Source: Streptomyces actinomycinicus
GTDB taxonomy: Bacteria; Actinomycetota; Actinomycetes; Streptomycetales; Streptomycetaceae
Direction: 5' to 3'
Length of the DNA: 64,000 nt
Assembly: GCF_016741775.1 (NCBI RefSeq)
Contig: NZ_JAERRK010000004.1
Coordinates: forward strand, 372,001 to 436,000
The translations under genes and the position numbers were made by a program. This document shows, piece by piece, positions 53,996 through 63,068 of this stretch. The notes beneath the pieces were generated by a model. That model was not told the DNA's origin. It saw nothing but the letters and a program-made list of their open reading frames with translations, and did no database searches. Positions within the stretch are counted from its first letter, which is position 1; every line of letters starts with the position of its first letter.

Positions 53996-54298
53996 ATGCT
54001 CATGGCTCACCCCGCGGTACTGGAAGACCTCATCGCGCAGTACGAGGCCCTCACTCTGCTCGGTGCCGAGGAGAGCACCCCGCAGGCCCGGCAGCGGCTC
54101 GCGGACATCTCGTACACGCTGTGCGTGGCCACCGGCACCCGGGACGTCGACATGGCTCTGATCGCCGCCCGCCACCGCCTCTCCGGTGCCCGGCCGGAGG
54201 ACGACTCCCTGCTCCAGACGTCCGTGCTCCAGGCGCCCGCACCGCAGGCGTCCACGCTTCGGGCGCCGGCCCCGGCGGAGCGGACGTCAGCGGTCTGA
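53996..54298 (+). CDS. DUF5133 protein
   Basis: 100 residues from ATG 53996 after GGGAGG. Residues 1-65 give the DUF5133 pattern: AHPAVLEDLIAQYEALTLL, then RQRLADISYTLCVATGTRDVDMALIAARHRL. The tail is Ala/Pro/Thr-rich with four near-repeats of the form LQAPAPQAST. DUF5133 proteins are small and specific to streptomycetes and relatives, often near developmental or antibiotic genes, with unknown action. Confidence 0.8.
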   Translation: MLMAHPAVLEDLIAQYEALTLLGAEESTPQARQRLADISYTLCVATGTRDVDMALIAARHRLSGARPEDDSLLQTSVLQAPAPQASTLRAPAPAERTSAV

Positions 54299-54464
54299 AG
54301 CACCCCGGTCCGCGCGGCAGTTGGGCGCGGCCTCCCCCTGAACTCGTTGCTTCCCGCTTCTGGTCGGCGAGACCTACCGGACGGTATACAGGCCCAGTCC
54401 GACGCGCGAGGGCCGCTCTCCGGTGCCGTCACCGCGCGACGCAGCGGCCTCAGGGGGAGGACCC

Positions 54465-55388
54465 ATGGCGAACGACAGGCGTCCGGCGGGCGGGGTGAGC
54501 GGCCGGCGGCCGAGTGCCGTGCTGGGGATGGTGCTGGGCGGGTGGGCCCTGGTCGCAGCCGGCACGGCACCGGCCACGGCACACCCGGACGGGCACGGGC
54601 ACGGCCGTGAGACCTCCTACGTCGCCCTCGGCGACTCCTACACCTCGGGCCCCGGCATCCCGGCGCAGGTGGACGCCGGCTGTGCCCGCTCGGACCACAA
54701 CTACCCCTCGCTCGTGGCCGCCCGGGGGCAGGTGACCGGGTTCACCGACGTCAGCTGCGGCGGGGCCACCACGGCCGAGATGTGGCAGCCGCAGGGCGGC
54801 AACGGACCCCAGCTCGACGCCCTCGGCCGGGACACGGACCTGGTCACGGTGCAGATCGGCGGAAACGACGTCGGTTTCGGCTCCGTCATCGGCACCTGCG
54901 CCCGCCTCGCTGCCCAGGACCCGTCGGGCAACCCCTGCGAACGCTCCTACAAGGCCTCCGGCTACGACCGGCTGGCCCTGGCCGTCGCACGGACGGCGCC
55001 GAAGGTCGACCGGGTGCTGCGGGCCGTGCACGCCCGCGCACCGCACGCCCGGGTGGTCGTCGTCGGCTATCCGGACCTGCTGCCGGACGACGGCAGCGGC
55101 TGCTTCCCGCAAGTCCCGTTCGCGGCCGGCGACTTCCCCTACCTCCGCGACACCGAGAAGCGGCTGAACCTGATGCTGCGCCTGGTGGCCGCCGTGAACC
55201 GCGCCGAGTACGTCGACACCTACGGCCCCACGGTCGGCCACGACATGTGCAAGGCGCCCGCGGACCGCTGGATCGAGCCGCTCCAGCCGGCCTCCCCCGC
55301 GGCCCCGGCACACCCCAACGCCAAGGGAGAAGCAGCGATGGCGCAGGCCGTGGCGGCCCGGCTGGACCGGGGCCACAGCCGCGACTGA
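54465..55388 (+). CDS. Secreted SGNH/GDSL hydrolase
   Basis: 307 residues from ATG 54465 after GGGGAGG. A signal peptide spans about 1-40. Block I is YVALGDSYTSGPG (Ser nucleophile), block II includes the Gly in CGGATT, block III is IGGNDVGFG, and block V is HPNAKGEAAM (His), giving the full SGNH set. Six Cys fit the disulfides of streptomycete extracellular lipases of this class. It probably cleaves acyl esters. Convergent with phosphoglucomutase through the hairpin at 55458. Confidence 0.9.
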   Translation: MANDRRPAGGVSGRRPSAVLGMVLGGWALVAAGTAPATAHPDGHGHGRETSYVALGDSYTSGPGIPAQVDAGCARSDHNYPSLVAARGQVTGFTDVSCGGATTAEMWQPQGGNGPQLDALGRDTDLVTVQIGGNDVGFGSVIGTCARLAAQDPSGNPCERSYKASGYDRLALAVARTAPKVDRVLRAVHARAPHARVVVVGYPDLLPDDGSGCFPQVPFAAGDFPYLRDTEKRLNLMLRLVAAVNRAEYVDTYGPTVGHDMCKAPADRWIEPLQPASPAAPAHPNAKGEAAMAQAVAARLDRGHSRD

Positions 55389-55457
55389 CCCACGGACGGA
55401 CCCCGCTGAACCGCGTCCGCCGCTGAACCGCGTCCGTGGCTGAACCGTGGCAGTGGA

Positions 55458-55500
55458 CGGATCACGGGTCGGCCCCCTCCCGGGGCCGACCCGTGATCCG
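55458..55500. terminator. Bidirectional terminator hairpin, 19-bp perfect stem
   Basis: CGGATCACGGGTCGGCCCC (55458-55476) and its exact reverse complement (55482-55500) flank a five-base loop between the converging SGNH hydrolase and pgm genes. Upstream, CTGAACCGCGTCCG is repeated twice. Confidence 0.9.
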
Positions 55501-55501
55501 G

Positions 55502-57142
55502 TCAGCCGCCGAGCGCTCCCAGTACCACCGCCTGGGCCTCCTCCTGCACCCGGGAGAGGTGGTCCCGGCCGAGGAAGGACTCGGCGTACACCTTGTAGAC
55601 GTCCTCGGTGCCCGAAGGCCGGGCGGCGAACCAGGCATTCTCGGTGGTGACCTTGATCCCGCCGATCGCGGCGCCGTTGCCGGGCGCCTCGGTGAGGACG
55701 GCCGTGACCGCCTCGCCGGCCAGCGTGTCCGCGCTGACCTGCGCCGGTGACAACTTGGCGAGCAGCGCCTTCTGTTCGCGGGTGGCGGGCGCGTCGATGC
55801 GGGCGTAGGCGGGTGCGCCGAAGCGTGCGGTCAGGTCCGCGTAGTGCTCCGAGGGGGTCTTGTCGGTGACGGCCGTGATCTCGGAGGCGAGGAGGGCCAG
55901 GATGATGCCGTCCTTGTCGGTGGTCCACACCGAGCCGTCGCGGCGCAGGAAGGAGGCGCCGGCCGACTCCTCGCCGCCGAACCCGAGGTCGCCGCTGACG
56001 AGTCCGTCCACGAACCACTTGAACCCGACCGGTACCTCGACCAGCCGGCGGCCGAGATCGGCGGCGACCCGGTCGATCATCGTGGAGGAGACGAGGGTCT
56101 TGCCGATGCCGGCGGCGTCCGGCCACTGCTCGCGGTGCCGGTAGAGGTAGGAGATGGCGACCGCGAGGTAGTGGTTGGGGTTCATCAGGCCCGCGTCCGG
56201 GGTCACGATGCCGTGCCGGTCGGCGTCGGCGTCGTTGCCGGTGGCGATGCTGAACCGGTCGCGCTGCTCGATGAGGGAGGCCATGGCGTACGGCGAGGAG
56301 CAGTCCATGCGGATCTGGCCGTCCCAGTCCAGCGTCATGAAGCGCCAGGTGGGGTCGGTGTGCGGGTTGACCACCGTCAGGTCGATGCCGTGCTGTTCGG
56401 CGATCCGGCCCCAGTAGGCGACCGAGGCACCGCCGAGCGGGTCGGCACCGATCCGCACGCCGGCCGCGCGCACGGCCTCCAGGTCCAGCACGCTCGGCAG
56501 GTCGCCGACGTAGGCGCCGAGGAAGTCGTACCGCCGCGTGGTGTCGGCGGCGAGTGCGCGGACGTACGGCAGCCGGCGCACCTCCTTCAGGCCGCCCGTG
56601 ATGATCTGGTTGGCGCGGTCCTGGATCCAGGAGGTCGCGTCGGAGGCCGCCGGGCCGCCGCTCGGCGGGTTGTACTTGAAGCCGCCGTCGGCGGGGGGAT
56701 TGTGCGACGGGGTGACCACGACGCCGTCGGCGAGGCCGGAGGCGCGGTCCCGGTTGTGGGCGAGGATCGCGTGCGAGACGGCGGGGGTGGGCGTGTAGCC
56801 GTCCTCGCTGTCGATGAGCACGGTCACGTCGTTGGCGGCGAACACCTCCAGCGCGGTGACCCTGGCGGGCTCCGAGAGGGCGTGGGTGTCGGCCCCCAGG
56901 AAGAGCGGGCCGTCGGTGCCCTGGGCCGCGCGGTACTCGCAGATGGCCTGGCTGGTGGCGGCGATGTGGTCCTCGGTGAACGCGGTCGCCAGGGACGAAC
57001 CCCGGTGGCCCGAGGTGCCGAACGCCACCCGCTGTGCGGGGTCGGAAGGGTCCGGGTGCAGCGCGTAGTACGCGGTGACCAGCCGGGCCACGTCGACAAG
57101 GTCCTCGGGACCGGCCGGCCGGCCGGCTCGCTCGTGCGGCAT
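55502..57142 (-). CDS. pgm: Phosphoglucomutase (alpha-D-glucose phosphate-specific)
   Basis: 546 residues from ATG 57142 after GGAGGA; the open frame continues to 57187 but the family start is MPHERAGxPA. The phosphoserine loop is [14 protein letters not shown], the substrate loop [10 protein letters not shown], the magnesium loop [12 protein letters not shown], and the sugar-binding loop FGGEESAG. The enzyme interconverts glucose-1- and glucose-6-phosphate and supplies sugar nucleotides, glycogen and possibly the polysaccharide island. Confidence 0.95.
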   Translation of the reverse strand: MPHERAGRPAGPEDLVDVARLVTAYYALHPDPSDPAQRVAFGTSGHRGSSLATAFTEDHIAATSQAICEYRAAQGTDGPLFLGADTHALSEPARVTALEVFAANDVTVLIDSEDGYTPTPAVSHAILAHNRDRASGLADGVVVTPSHNPPADGGFKYNPPSGGPAASDATSWIQDRANQIITGGLKEVRRLPYVRALAADTTRRYDFLGAYVGDLPSVLDLEAVRAAGVRIGADPLGGASVAYWGRIAEQHGIDLTVVNPHTDPTWRFMTLDWDGQIRMDCSSPYAMASLIEQRDRFSIATGNDADADRHGIVTPDAGLMNPNHYLAVAISYLYRHREQWPDAAGIGKTLVSSTMIDRVAADLGRRLVEVPVGFKWFVDGLVSGDLGFGGEESAGASFLRRDGSVWTTDKDGIILALLASEITAVTDKTPSEHYADLTARFGAPAYARIDAPATREQKALLAKLSPAQVSADTLAGEAVTAVLTEAPGNGAAIGGIKVTTENAWFAARPSGTEDVYKVYAESFLGRDHLSRVQEEAQAVVLGALGG

Positions 57143-57215
57143 GAGTCCGTTCCTCCGCATCGGTGGGATCGTTCGCTCACCGCCCATTTTCCCTCGTCAG
57201 GGGCGCACCGTGCGA

Positions 57216-57239
57216 GTGCGCCCCACCAGCGGGGCGCAC
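57216..57239. terminator. Hairpin downstream of the chitosanase gene
   Basis: GTGCGCCCC (57216-57224) pairs with GGGGCGCAC (57231-57239) over a six-base loop, between the chitosanase stop (57253) and the pgm start. It is likely the chitosanase terminator. Confidence 0.65.
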
Positions 57240-57252
57240 CGCGCGGTGCGAT

Positions 57253-58092
57253 TCAGCCGATGTGGTAGCCGTCCCCGTACACCTTCCAGTCGAGCGGGGT
57301 GTTCAGGTCGAGGTTGCCCTTGCGCAGGAAGACCCGCTGCTCGGTGTCGACGCGGCTGGTGTCGCTGTGCGCCTCCTCCTGCTTCATGGCCCACACCCGG
57401 GCGTCCAGGAAGGCGTTGAGGTACGTCGTCTCGTCGCCGCCCTGGACCGGCGGCTTGGCGGTGCGCAGGGCGCGCCTGCGTATGTTGCGGAAGCTGGTCG
57501 GGTCGTCGCCGTCGCCGTGCATGACGAGGGCGTCGTAGTAGGCGAACTGACCGAGGGCGCGCAGGCCGTCGGTCTTGCCCCGGGCGACCGCGGGGTTGAA
57601 GTAGACGCGGTCGCGCTCGTCGTTCTGCGCCTGCTGGAACGCCGTGTCCTGGGCTGCCTTGCGCCAGTCCCTGGGGTAGTTCGGGTCGAGGCCCGCGTGC
57701 GAGTCCGTGCCGTTCACCTTGCGCAGGGCGGGCAGGTACGCGGCGAGGACGTTGCCGGGCCTGCGGTCGCTGTAGAGCTGGACGAGGTCGAGCATGTCGC
57801 CGGTGCCGGAGCAGAACCCGATGATGCCGGCGGTGTAGCCGCGCCCGTCGCCGATGTCCTCGATGTACTTGTACTGGGCCTTCCAGTCGAGCGAGGAGTT
57901 CTCCGCGCTCGACACCAGCTTCATGGCGATCTCCTTCTTCGCAGGGTCGTCCAGCCCCGGCGCGGCCGCGCGGGCCCCGTCGGCGGACGAGACGCCGAGC
58001 AGGGCGCCGGAGGCGACCGCGCCGAGCGCGGCCACGACGGTGCGCCGGGAGAGCCGGGCGACGGAAGGTGTTGCGCGGTCCGTGTGCACCAC
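57253..58092 (-). CDS. Tat-exported GH46 chitosanase
   Basis: 279 residues from GTG 58092 (GTG 58089 adjacent), with GGAG upstream. A twin-arginine signal (LSRRTVVAALGAVASGALLG) ends near ADGARA-AA. The GH46 active site is visible: SSAENSSLDWKAQYKYIEDIGDGRGYTAG, containing the catalytic Glu and Asp, then GFCSGTGDM. The enzyme endo-hydrolyses chitosan. A perfect palindrome between the promoter boxes at 58145-58159 suggests repressor control by substrate. Tat export is also used by characterised streptomycete chitosanases. Confidence 0.93.
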   Translation of the reverse strand: MVHTDRATPSVARLSRRTVVAALGAVASGALLGVSSADGARAAAPGLDDPAKKEIAMKLVSSAENSSLDWKAQYKYIEDIGDGRGYTAGIIGFCSGTGDMLDLVQLYSDRRPGNVLAAYLPALRKVNGTDSHAGLDPNYPRDWRKAAQDTAFQQAQNDERDRVYFNPAVARGKTDGLRALGQFAYYDALVMHGDGDDPTSFRNIRRRALRTAKPPVQGGDETTYLNAFLDARVWAMKQEEAHSDTSRVDTEQRVFLRKGNLDLNTPLDWKVYGDGYHIG

Positions 58093-58144
58093 AGGGACTC
58101 CAAGGGGAAGTGGGGGGTGGGGAGTTGGTCCGTACCGATACTGG

Positions 58145-58159
58145 TAGGAAAGTTTCCTA
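58145..58159 (-). promoter_or_regulatory. Chitosanase operator and promoter
   Basis: TAGGAAA-G-TTTCCTA is a perfect 7+7 palindrome 53 bases upstream of the chitosanase start. On the - strand it lies between TTGATA (58163-58158) and TATCGG (58140-58135), a 17-base spacer, so it occupies the promoter. It resembles the palindromic sites reported for the CsnR repressor before streptomycete chitosanase genes; the match is from memory. Confidence 0.75.
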
Positions 58160-58241
58160 TCAAATGCCGGAGGGCCCGGTAACCCGGTATGCGAGAAGTT
58201 CGTACGATCGAACAACCCTGGGTTCCCCCCTCCCCCGTGGC

Positions 58242-59786
58242 TCAGCCGCGCCGGGCCCTGTCCCCCTCACGAGTGAAGGCGTACAGCTCCTTCGACGTGG
58301 AGATCAGCTCACGCAGTTCCTCCTGCGAACCGACCATCGGCTGCGAGCCCTTCAGCGGGACCTGGGCACTCTCGGGCAGGAACCTGACGGTGAGCAGGCC
58401 GATGGCCCCGGCCAGCATGAGGTAGTAGGCGGGCATCAGGTCGTCGCCGGTCAGGTCGACCAGTGCGGCGGTGACCAGCGGCGTGGTACCGCCGAACGCG
58501 GCGACCGCGACGTTGAAGCCGATGCCCATGGCCGCGTAGCGCACAGCCGTGGGGAACAGCGCGGGCAGGGTGGCCGCGCTGGGTGCCGCGAAGCAGGCCA
58601 GCAGGGTGGACAGGAGCAGCACCCCGAGGATCGGCGGCCACGTGCCGTGCGCCTTGATCAACAAGAAGGCCGGCACGGCGAGCACGATCATCGCCGCCGC
58701 GGCGACGGCGTACAGCGGCCGCCTGCCCACCCGGTCGCTGAGCCGGCCGAGGAAGGTGATCAGCACGACGATCCACAGCATGCCGACGAGCACCAGGACG
58801 TCCGCGGAGCCGCTGGAGCGGTGCAGGGTCTCGGTCTGATAGGTCGGCAGGTAGCCGGTCACCATGTAGTTGGTGACGTTGTAGAGCAGCACCAGGCCCA
58901 TGCAGACCAGCAGCGGCCGCCAGTGATGGCGGACGATGTCCTTGAACTCGCTGCCCGCCGACTCCTGCGCCAGGGCCTTCTCGTGGTCGTCGAGTTGCTG
59001 CCGGAAGGCCGGGGACTCCTCCAGCTTCAGCCGCATGTAGAGGCCGATCACCCCGAGCGGTCCGGCGACCAGGAACGGGATGCGCCAGCCCCAGGAGAGC
59101 ATCTGCCCGTCCGTCAGGGCCAGGTTCAGCGCGGTGACCAGGGCCGAGCCGAGGGCGTAGCCGGCGAAGGTGCCGAAGTCGAGCCAGCTGGAGAGGAAGC
59201 CGCGCCGGCGGTCCGGGGAGTACTCGGCGACGAAGGTGGTGGCCCCGCCGTACTCGCCGCCAGTGGAGAACCCCTGGACCATGCGGGCCAGCAGGAGCAG
59301 CACCGGCGCGGCGATGCCGAGGGTGGCGTAGCCGGGGATGACGCCGATGGCGAAGGTGCCCGCCGCCATCATGATCATGGTGGTGGCGAGCACCTTCTGC
59401 CGGCCGATCCGGTCGCCGAGCGGCCCGAAGACGAGCCCGCCGAGGGGCCGTACGACGAAGGCGGCGGCGAACGTCGCGAACGAGGAGATCACCTGGGCGG
59501 CCGGGGAGGCGCCCGGGAAGAAGACCTTGCCGATGGTCGCGGCGAGGTAGCTGTAGACGCCGAAGTCGAACCATTCCATGCAGTTGCCGAGCGCGGAGGC
59601 ACCGACGGCCCGGCGGAGCAGCGGGGGTTCGACGACCTGGACGTCGTCCGCACGGAAGGCCCCTCGGTTGCGGACCAGTCTGCCGGCCAGTTCCTCGCGG
59701 ACCTGGCGCGGCAGCCGCGCCACGGCCCCGGGGGCCCGAGGCCCGCCGGGCGCCCGCCGCTCTCCGCCGGTCGTCGCATCGCTCAC
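58242..59786 (-). CDS. MHS-family MFS transporter (ProP-like)
   Basis: 514 residues with about 12 membrane helices from residue 60. NCMEWFDFGVYSYLA, GGLVFGPLGDRIGRQKVL (first MFS loop), GFSTGGEYGGATTFVAEYSP and GRLSDRVGRRPLY (second loop) are hallmarks of the metabolite:H+ symporter family. The N-terminal 55 residues are charged and the C-terminal tail (QEELRELISTSKELYAFT) is helical. ProP-type members take up proline, betaine or organic acids. The exact substrate is uncertain. Confidence 0.85.
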   Translation of the reverse strand: MSDATTGGERRAPGGPRAPGAVARLPRQVREELAGRLVRNRGAFRADDVQVVEPPLLRRAVGASALGNCMEWFDFGVYSYLAATIGKVFFPGASPAAQVISSFATFAAAFVVRPLGGLVFGPLGDRIGRQKVLATTMIMMAAGTFAIGVIPGYATLGIAAPVLLLLARMVQGFSTGGEYGGATTFVAEYSPDRRRGFLSSWLDFGTFAGYALGSALVTALNLALTDGQMLSWGWRIPFLVAGPLGVIGLYMRLKLEESPAFRQQLDDHEKALAQESAGSEFKDIVRHHWRPLLVCMGLVLLYNVTNYMVTGYLPTYQTETLHRSSGSADVLVLVGMLWIVVLITFLGRLSDRVGRRPLYAVAAAAMIVLAVPAFLLIKAHGTWPPILGVLLLSTLLACFAAPSAATLPALFPTAVRYAAMGIGFNVAVAAFGGTTPLVTAALVDLTGDDLMPAYYLMLAGAIGLLTVRFLPESAQVPLKGSQPMVGSQEELRELISTSKELYAFTREGDRARRG

Positions 59787-59963
59787 GAGCGCCTCCCTCT
59801 CCCGCTCTCTTGATCACCGCCTGCCCCGTCGGCCGATTCAGAAACGGAACCGATCAATCCCATCGGGGACGCCGGTTGGACTTGGGCAGCGCCAGGACGC
59901 AGGGTGGACGAGCCCGTGCGCACGTGCAGGGGCACCTACTACGGCACCACCGGAGAACACCCG

Positions 59964-61007
59964 ATGACGTACGTCGCGGACCCCGCTCGTTACGACGGCA
60001 CCATGCGCTACCGGCGCACCGGCCGTTCCGGACTGGACCTGCCGGTCCTGTCCCTGGGCTACTGGCACAATTTCGGCGACGACCGCCCGTTCGAGACACA
60101 GCGCGAGATCGCACTGCGCGCCTTCGACCTCGGCATCACCCACCACGACCTGGCCAACAACTACGGTCCGCCGTACGGCGCCGCCGAGAGCAACTTCGGC
60201 CGGCTGCTGCGCCGGGACCTGGCGCCGTACCGGGACGAGCTGGTGATCTCCACCAAGGCCGGCTGGGACATGTGGCCGGGCCCCTACGGGCAGGGCGGCG
60301 GCTCCCGCAAGTACCTGCTGGCCTCGCTGGACCAGTCGCTCAGCCGGATGGGCGTCGACTACGTGGACATCTTCTACTCGCACCGGCTGGACGCGAGCAC
60401 GCCGCTGGAGGAGACCATGGGCGCGCTCGACACCGCCGTCCGCCAGGGCAAGGCGCTGTACGTCGGCATCTCCTCCTACGATGCCGAGCGCACCCGGCAG
60501 GCCGCCGCGATCCTGCGCGGCCTCGGCACGCCGCTGCTGATCCACCAGCCGTCGTACAGCATGCTCAACCGCTGGATCGAGACCGACGGCCTGCTGGACG
60601 CGGCCGCCGAGGAGGGCTTCGGGGTCATCGGGTTCACGGCGCTCGCCCAGGGGCTGCTCACGGGCCGCTACCTGGAGGGCGTCCCGCAGGACTCGCGGGC
60701 CGCGCGGGGGACGTCCCTGGACGCCGCCTGGCTGACGGAGGACATGCGGGACCGGCTGCGGGCCCTGAACGGCATCGCGGCCCGGCGCGGCCAGACGCTG
60801 GCCCAGCTGGCCCTGGCCTGGGCCCTGCGAGACGAACGGGTCACGTCCCTGGTGATCGGCGCCTCGCGGGTGGAGCAGCTGGAGCAGAACGTGGCCGCGC
60901 TGGAGAACCTGGCCTTCAGCGACGAGGAGCTGGCCGAGATCGACGCGTTCGCGACCGACGGCGGTGTGGACCTGTGGCGGGAGGCCCGGCTCGGCAATCT
61001 CGGCTGA
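59964..61007 (+). CDS. mgrA: Aldo/keto reductase (L-glyceraldehyde-3-phosphate reductase type)
   Basis: 347 residues from ATG 59964 after CGGAGA. The AKR14-like start is MRYRRTGRSGLDLPVLSLGYWHNFGDD, followed by FDLGITHHDLANNYGPPYGAAE (catalytic Asp and Tyr), VISTKAGWDMWPGPYG (Lys), IFYSHRLDASTPLEETMGAL, and GVIGFTALAQGLLTGRYL. These match YghZ/MgrA proteins that reduce L-glyceraldehyde 3-phosphate and related aldehydes. The gene name is by family. Divergent from the MHS transporter. Confidence 0.85.
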   Translation: MTYVADPARYDGTMRYRRTGRSGLDLPVLSLGYWHNFGDDRPFETQREIALRAFDLGITHHDLANNYGPPYGAAESNFGRLLRRDLAPYRDELVISTKAGWDMWPGPYGQGGGSRKYLLASLDQSLSRMGVDYVDIFYSHRLDASTPLEETMGALDTAVRQGKALYVGISSYDAERTRQAAAILRGLGTPLLIHQPSYSMLNRWIETDGLLDAAAEEGFGVIGFTALAQGLLTGRYLEGVPQDSRAARGTSLDAAWLTEDMRDRLRALNGIAARRGQTLAQLALAWALRDERVTSLVIGASRVEQLEQNVAALENLAFSDEELAEIDAFATDGGVDLWREARLGNLG

Positions 61008-61017
61008 CCCCTCCAAA

Positions 61018-61033
61018 TGTGACCTGCGTCACA
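61018..61033. promoter_or_regulatory. Crp-type site upstream of the small zinc-knuckle gene
   Basis: TGTGACCTGCGTCACA is a perfect TGTGA-N6-TCACA palindrome and also meets the streptomycete Crp pattern GTG-N6-GNCAC. It is ten bases after the reductase stop and 99 bases before ATG 61132. An AT-rich stretch with CATAAT (about 61054-61059) downstream could be the -10 box, placing the site at a position usual for activation. Confidence 0.6.
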
Positions 61034-61131
61034 GACGTATGGAAAAAGTAGGACATAATGGAGTGCATCCGGACAGCGTTGTCATCCCTGCCCTCGCGAC
61101 ACGCCCGCGATTTCGAGGAGCCGCTCACCGT

Positions 61132-61311
61132 ATGACCTACGGAGCCCACCGCACCCCTGTCCTGCCTCCCCACCCCGATCTCGGTCTCGCCCGCGACTGC
61201 GAGCTGTGCCTCGGCTGGGGAACCGTCGTCACGCGCGACGGCGACCACGAGCTGTGCCGCGCGTGCCAGCCCGACGGCCACGGCGACAGCACGGCCGCCG
61301 CAGGCGCATAA
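61132..61311 (+). CDS. Small zinc-knuckle protein
   Basis: 59 residues. Two Cys pairs, CELC and CRAC, are separated by 18 residues (LGWGTVVTRDGDHEL), forming a probable zinc ribbon like half of a DnaJ zinc domain. No hydrophobic segment is present. ATG 61132 has GGAG somewhat far upstream. It is likely a nucleic-acid- or protein-binding regulator under Crp control, an inference from the site at 61018. Confidence 0.65.
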   Translation: MTYGAHRTPVLPPHPDLGLARDCELCLGWGTVVTRDGDHELCRACQPDGHGDSTAAAGA

Positions 61312-61324
61312 CCCTCCCCCGGCG

Positions 61325-61356
61325 GCACAGCGGATCCCCCGGTTCCTCCGCTGTGC
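61325..61356. terminator. Hairpin after the zinc-knuckle gene
   Basis: GCACAGCGGA (61325-61334) and TCCGCTGTGC (61347-61356) form a 10-bp perfect stem with a 12-base loop, 14 bases past the stop. Confidence 0.7.
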
Positions 61357-61449
61357 GCCATCTGATGCGCTCCTGGGTGTTACCTATGAGTAATCCCTGA
61401 TGGTTTGATGTGCGGCGCCACTCAGCCCCTTCATCCACAGGGAGAACCA

Positions 61450-62433
61450 GTGACGTCCTTCGCACCGCGCCGCGCCCTCGCCGCGGCCGTGCTCGCCCTC
61501 GCCCTGCCCGCGGCGGCGCTCGCCGGTCCGGGACCGGCGGCAGCCGCCGAGCCGGCTCCGGCACTCCGGGTCCTGACGTACAACGTCTTCCTCATGAGCA
61601 AGAACCTGTACCCCAACTGGGGCCAGGACCGCCGGGCCGCGGAGATACCGGAGGCGTCCTTCTTCCAGGGCAACGACGTGGTGGTCCTCCAGGAGGCGTT
61701 CGACAACTCCTCGTCGGACGCGCTGAAGAGCAAGGCGGCGGCCCAGTACCCGTACCAGACCCCGGTGGTGGGCCGCAGCCGTGACGGCTGGGACGCGACC
61801 GGCGGCTCGTACTCGTCGGCCACGCCCGAGGACGGCGGCGTCACGGTGCTGAGCAAGTGGCCGATCCTGCGCAAGGAGCAGTACGTCTACAAGGACGCCT
61901 GCGGCGCCGACTGGTGGTCCGACAAGGGCTTCGCCTATGTGGTGCTGAACGTCAACGGCACCAGGGTGCACGTCGTCGGCACGCACGCGCAGTCCACCGA
62001 CCCCGGGTGCGGCGCGGGTGAGGCGGCGCAGACGAGGGCCCGTCAGTTCCGGGCGATCGATGCCTTCCTGGACGCCAAGAACATCCCCGCGAACGAGGAG
62101 GTGCTCGTCGCGGGCGACCTGAACGTCGACTCGCGCAGCGCCGAGTACGCGGCCATGCTCGCCGACGCCGGCCTCGTCGGGGCCGACGCCCGCACCGGGC
62201 ACCCCTACTCCTTCGACACGCAGGAGAACTCCATCGCCCGCTACCGCTACCCGGACGATCCGCGCGAGGACCTGGACTACGTCCTCGCCCGGTCCGGCAA
62301 CGCCCGGCCGGCCGGGTGGCGCAACGAGGTCGTCAAGGAGCAGTCGGCGCCCTGGACGGTGACCAGCTGGGGGACGTCGTACACCTACACGAACCTCTCG
62401 GACCACTACCCGCTGCGGGCCTTCACGGGTTGA
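61450..62433 (+). CDS. Secreted neutral sphingomyelinase C-type phosphodiesterase
   Basis: 327 residues from GTG 61450 with GGGAG six bases upstream. A signal peptide spans about 1-36 (LAAAVLALALPAAALAGPG). The DNase I-like fold is shown by LRVLTYNVFLMSKNLYPNWGQD (Asn), VVVLQEAFDNSS (Glu), VVGTHAQSTDPGCG, VAGDLNVDSRS (D-x-N) and NLSDHYPLRA (catalytic Asp-His). These fit bacterial sphingomyelinase C. It would cleave phosphocholine from sphingomyelin or similar lipids outside the cell. Confidence 0.9.
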   Translation: MTSFAPRRALAAAVLALALPAAALAGPGPAAAAEPAPALRVLTYNVFLMSKNLYPNWGQDRRAAEIPEASFFQGNDVVVLQEAFDNSSSDALKSKAAAQYPYQTPVVGRSRDGWDATGGSYSSATPEDGGVTVLSKWPILRKEQYVYKDACGADWWSDKGFAYVVLNVNGTRVHVVGTHAQSTDPGCGAGEAAQTRARQFRAIDAFLDAKNIPANEEVLVAGDLNVDSRSAEYAAMLADAGLVGADARTGHPYSFDTQENSIARYRYPDDPREDLDYVLARSGNARPAGWRNEVVKEQSAPWTVTSWGTSYTYTNLSDHYPLRAFTG

Positions 62434-62440
62434 GCCGGCA

Positions 62441-62482
62441 CACGGCGGCGGGCCCCGGCTCCGGCCGGGGCCCGCCGCCGTG
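62441..62482. terminator. Bidirectional terminator hairpin, 18-bp perfect stem
   Basis: CACGGCGGCGGGCCCCGG (62441-62458) and its exact reverse complement (62465-62482) enclose six bases, between the converging sphingomyelinase and small hydrophobic-protein genes. Confidence 0.9.
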
Positions 62483-62496
62483 CAGGGATCCGCCGC

Positions 62497-62667
62497 CTAC
62501 CAGCGGTACCAGCGGCCCCGTCGGCCCCCGGTCCCGGCCGGGCGGACGACGAAGCCCAGCAGCCACAGCACGAGCACGATGACCGCGATCCACCACAGCG
62601 CCTTCAGCGCGAAGCCCGCGCCGAAAAGAATCAGTGCCAGGAGCAGAACCAGCAGCAAAGGGACCAT
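62497..62667 (-). CDS. Small hydrophobic membrane protein
   Basis: 56 residues from ATG 62667 with GGAGGTGG eight bases upstream. Two hydrophobic helices almost fill it (LLLVLLLALILFGAGFAL and WIAVIVLVLWLLGFVV), followed by a basic tail ending GRWYRW. Short hydrophobic proteins of this kind are common in streptomycetes and are tied to stress or envelope, with function unknown. It diverges from csbD, a stress-associated gene. Confidence 0.75.
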   Translation of the reverse strand: MVPLLLVLLLALILFGAGFALKALWWIAVIVLVLWLLGFVVRPAGTGGRRGRWYRW

Positions 62668-62824
62668 GTTTATCCACCTCCGCTCCGGCGGGTTCCCGGA
62701 AATCCCTCGGTCAGGCCCCTTCTTTTTTCCCGGATCCCGGATTCGGACGACTGGTTTGGACGGCGGCGAAGCGGAAATCCGAATGTGGACCAGAGACCGC
62801 GTCGAGATTGGGATGTGACACGCG

Positions 62825-62998
62825 ATGGCTGGCAGCAAGAAGGCGAAGGGCAAGGCCGAGCAGGCCAAGGGCAAGGCCAAGGAGGCCGTCGGCCGGGCGG
62901 TCGGGAACGAGCGCTTGGAGGCCGAGGGCCGGATGGAAGGCGCCCGCGGAGACGCCCGGCAGGCGAAGGAGAAGACCAAGGACGTCTTCAAGCACTGA
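62825..62998 (+). CDS. CsbD-family stress protein
   Basis: 57 residues, highly charged and Ala/Lys-rich. MAGSKKAKGKAEQAKGKAKE is followed by a conserved VGRAVGNERLEAEGRMEGARGD core and QAKEKTKDVFKH. This is the CsbD pattern; in Bacillus the gene is under general-stress sigma-B control. The function is unknown. No strong ribosome-binding site is seen. A 21-bp hairpin follows at 63018. Confidence 0.88.
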   Translation: MAGSKKAKGKAEQAKGKAKEAVGRAVGNERLEAEGRMEGARGDARQAKEKTKDVFKH

Positions 62999-63017
62999 GG
63001 CGTGCTCCGAATCGGAT

Positions 63018-63068
63018 GCGGAACGGGTCCGGAAATCCAGCGGAAGCGGATTTCCGGACCCGTTCCGC
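63018..63068. terminator. Strong hairpin after csbD, 21-bp perfect stem
   Basis: Left arm 63018-63038 (starting GCGGAACGGG) and right arm 63048-63068 are exact reverse complements around a nine-base loop. It is followed by two and a half copies of a 21-bp unit (CTGTGTTCCGGGCCCGTTCGG at 63068-63088 and 63089-63109). Confidence 0.88.
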
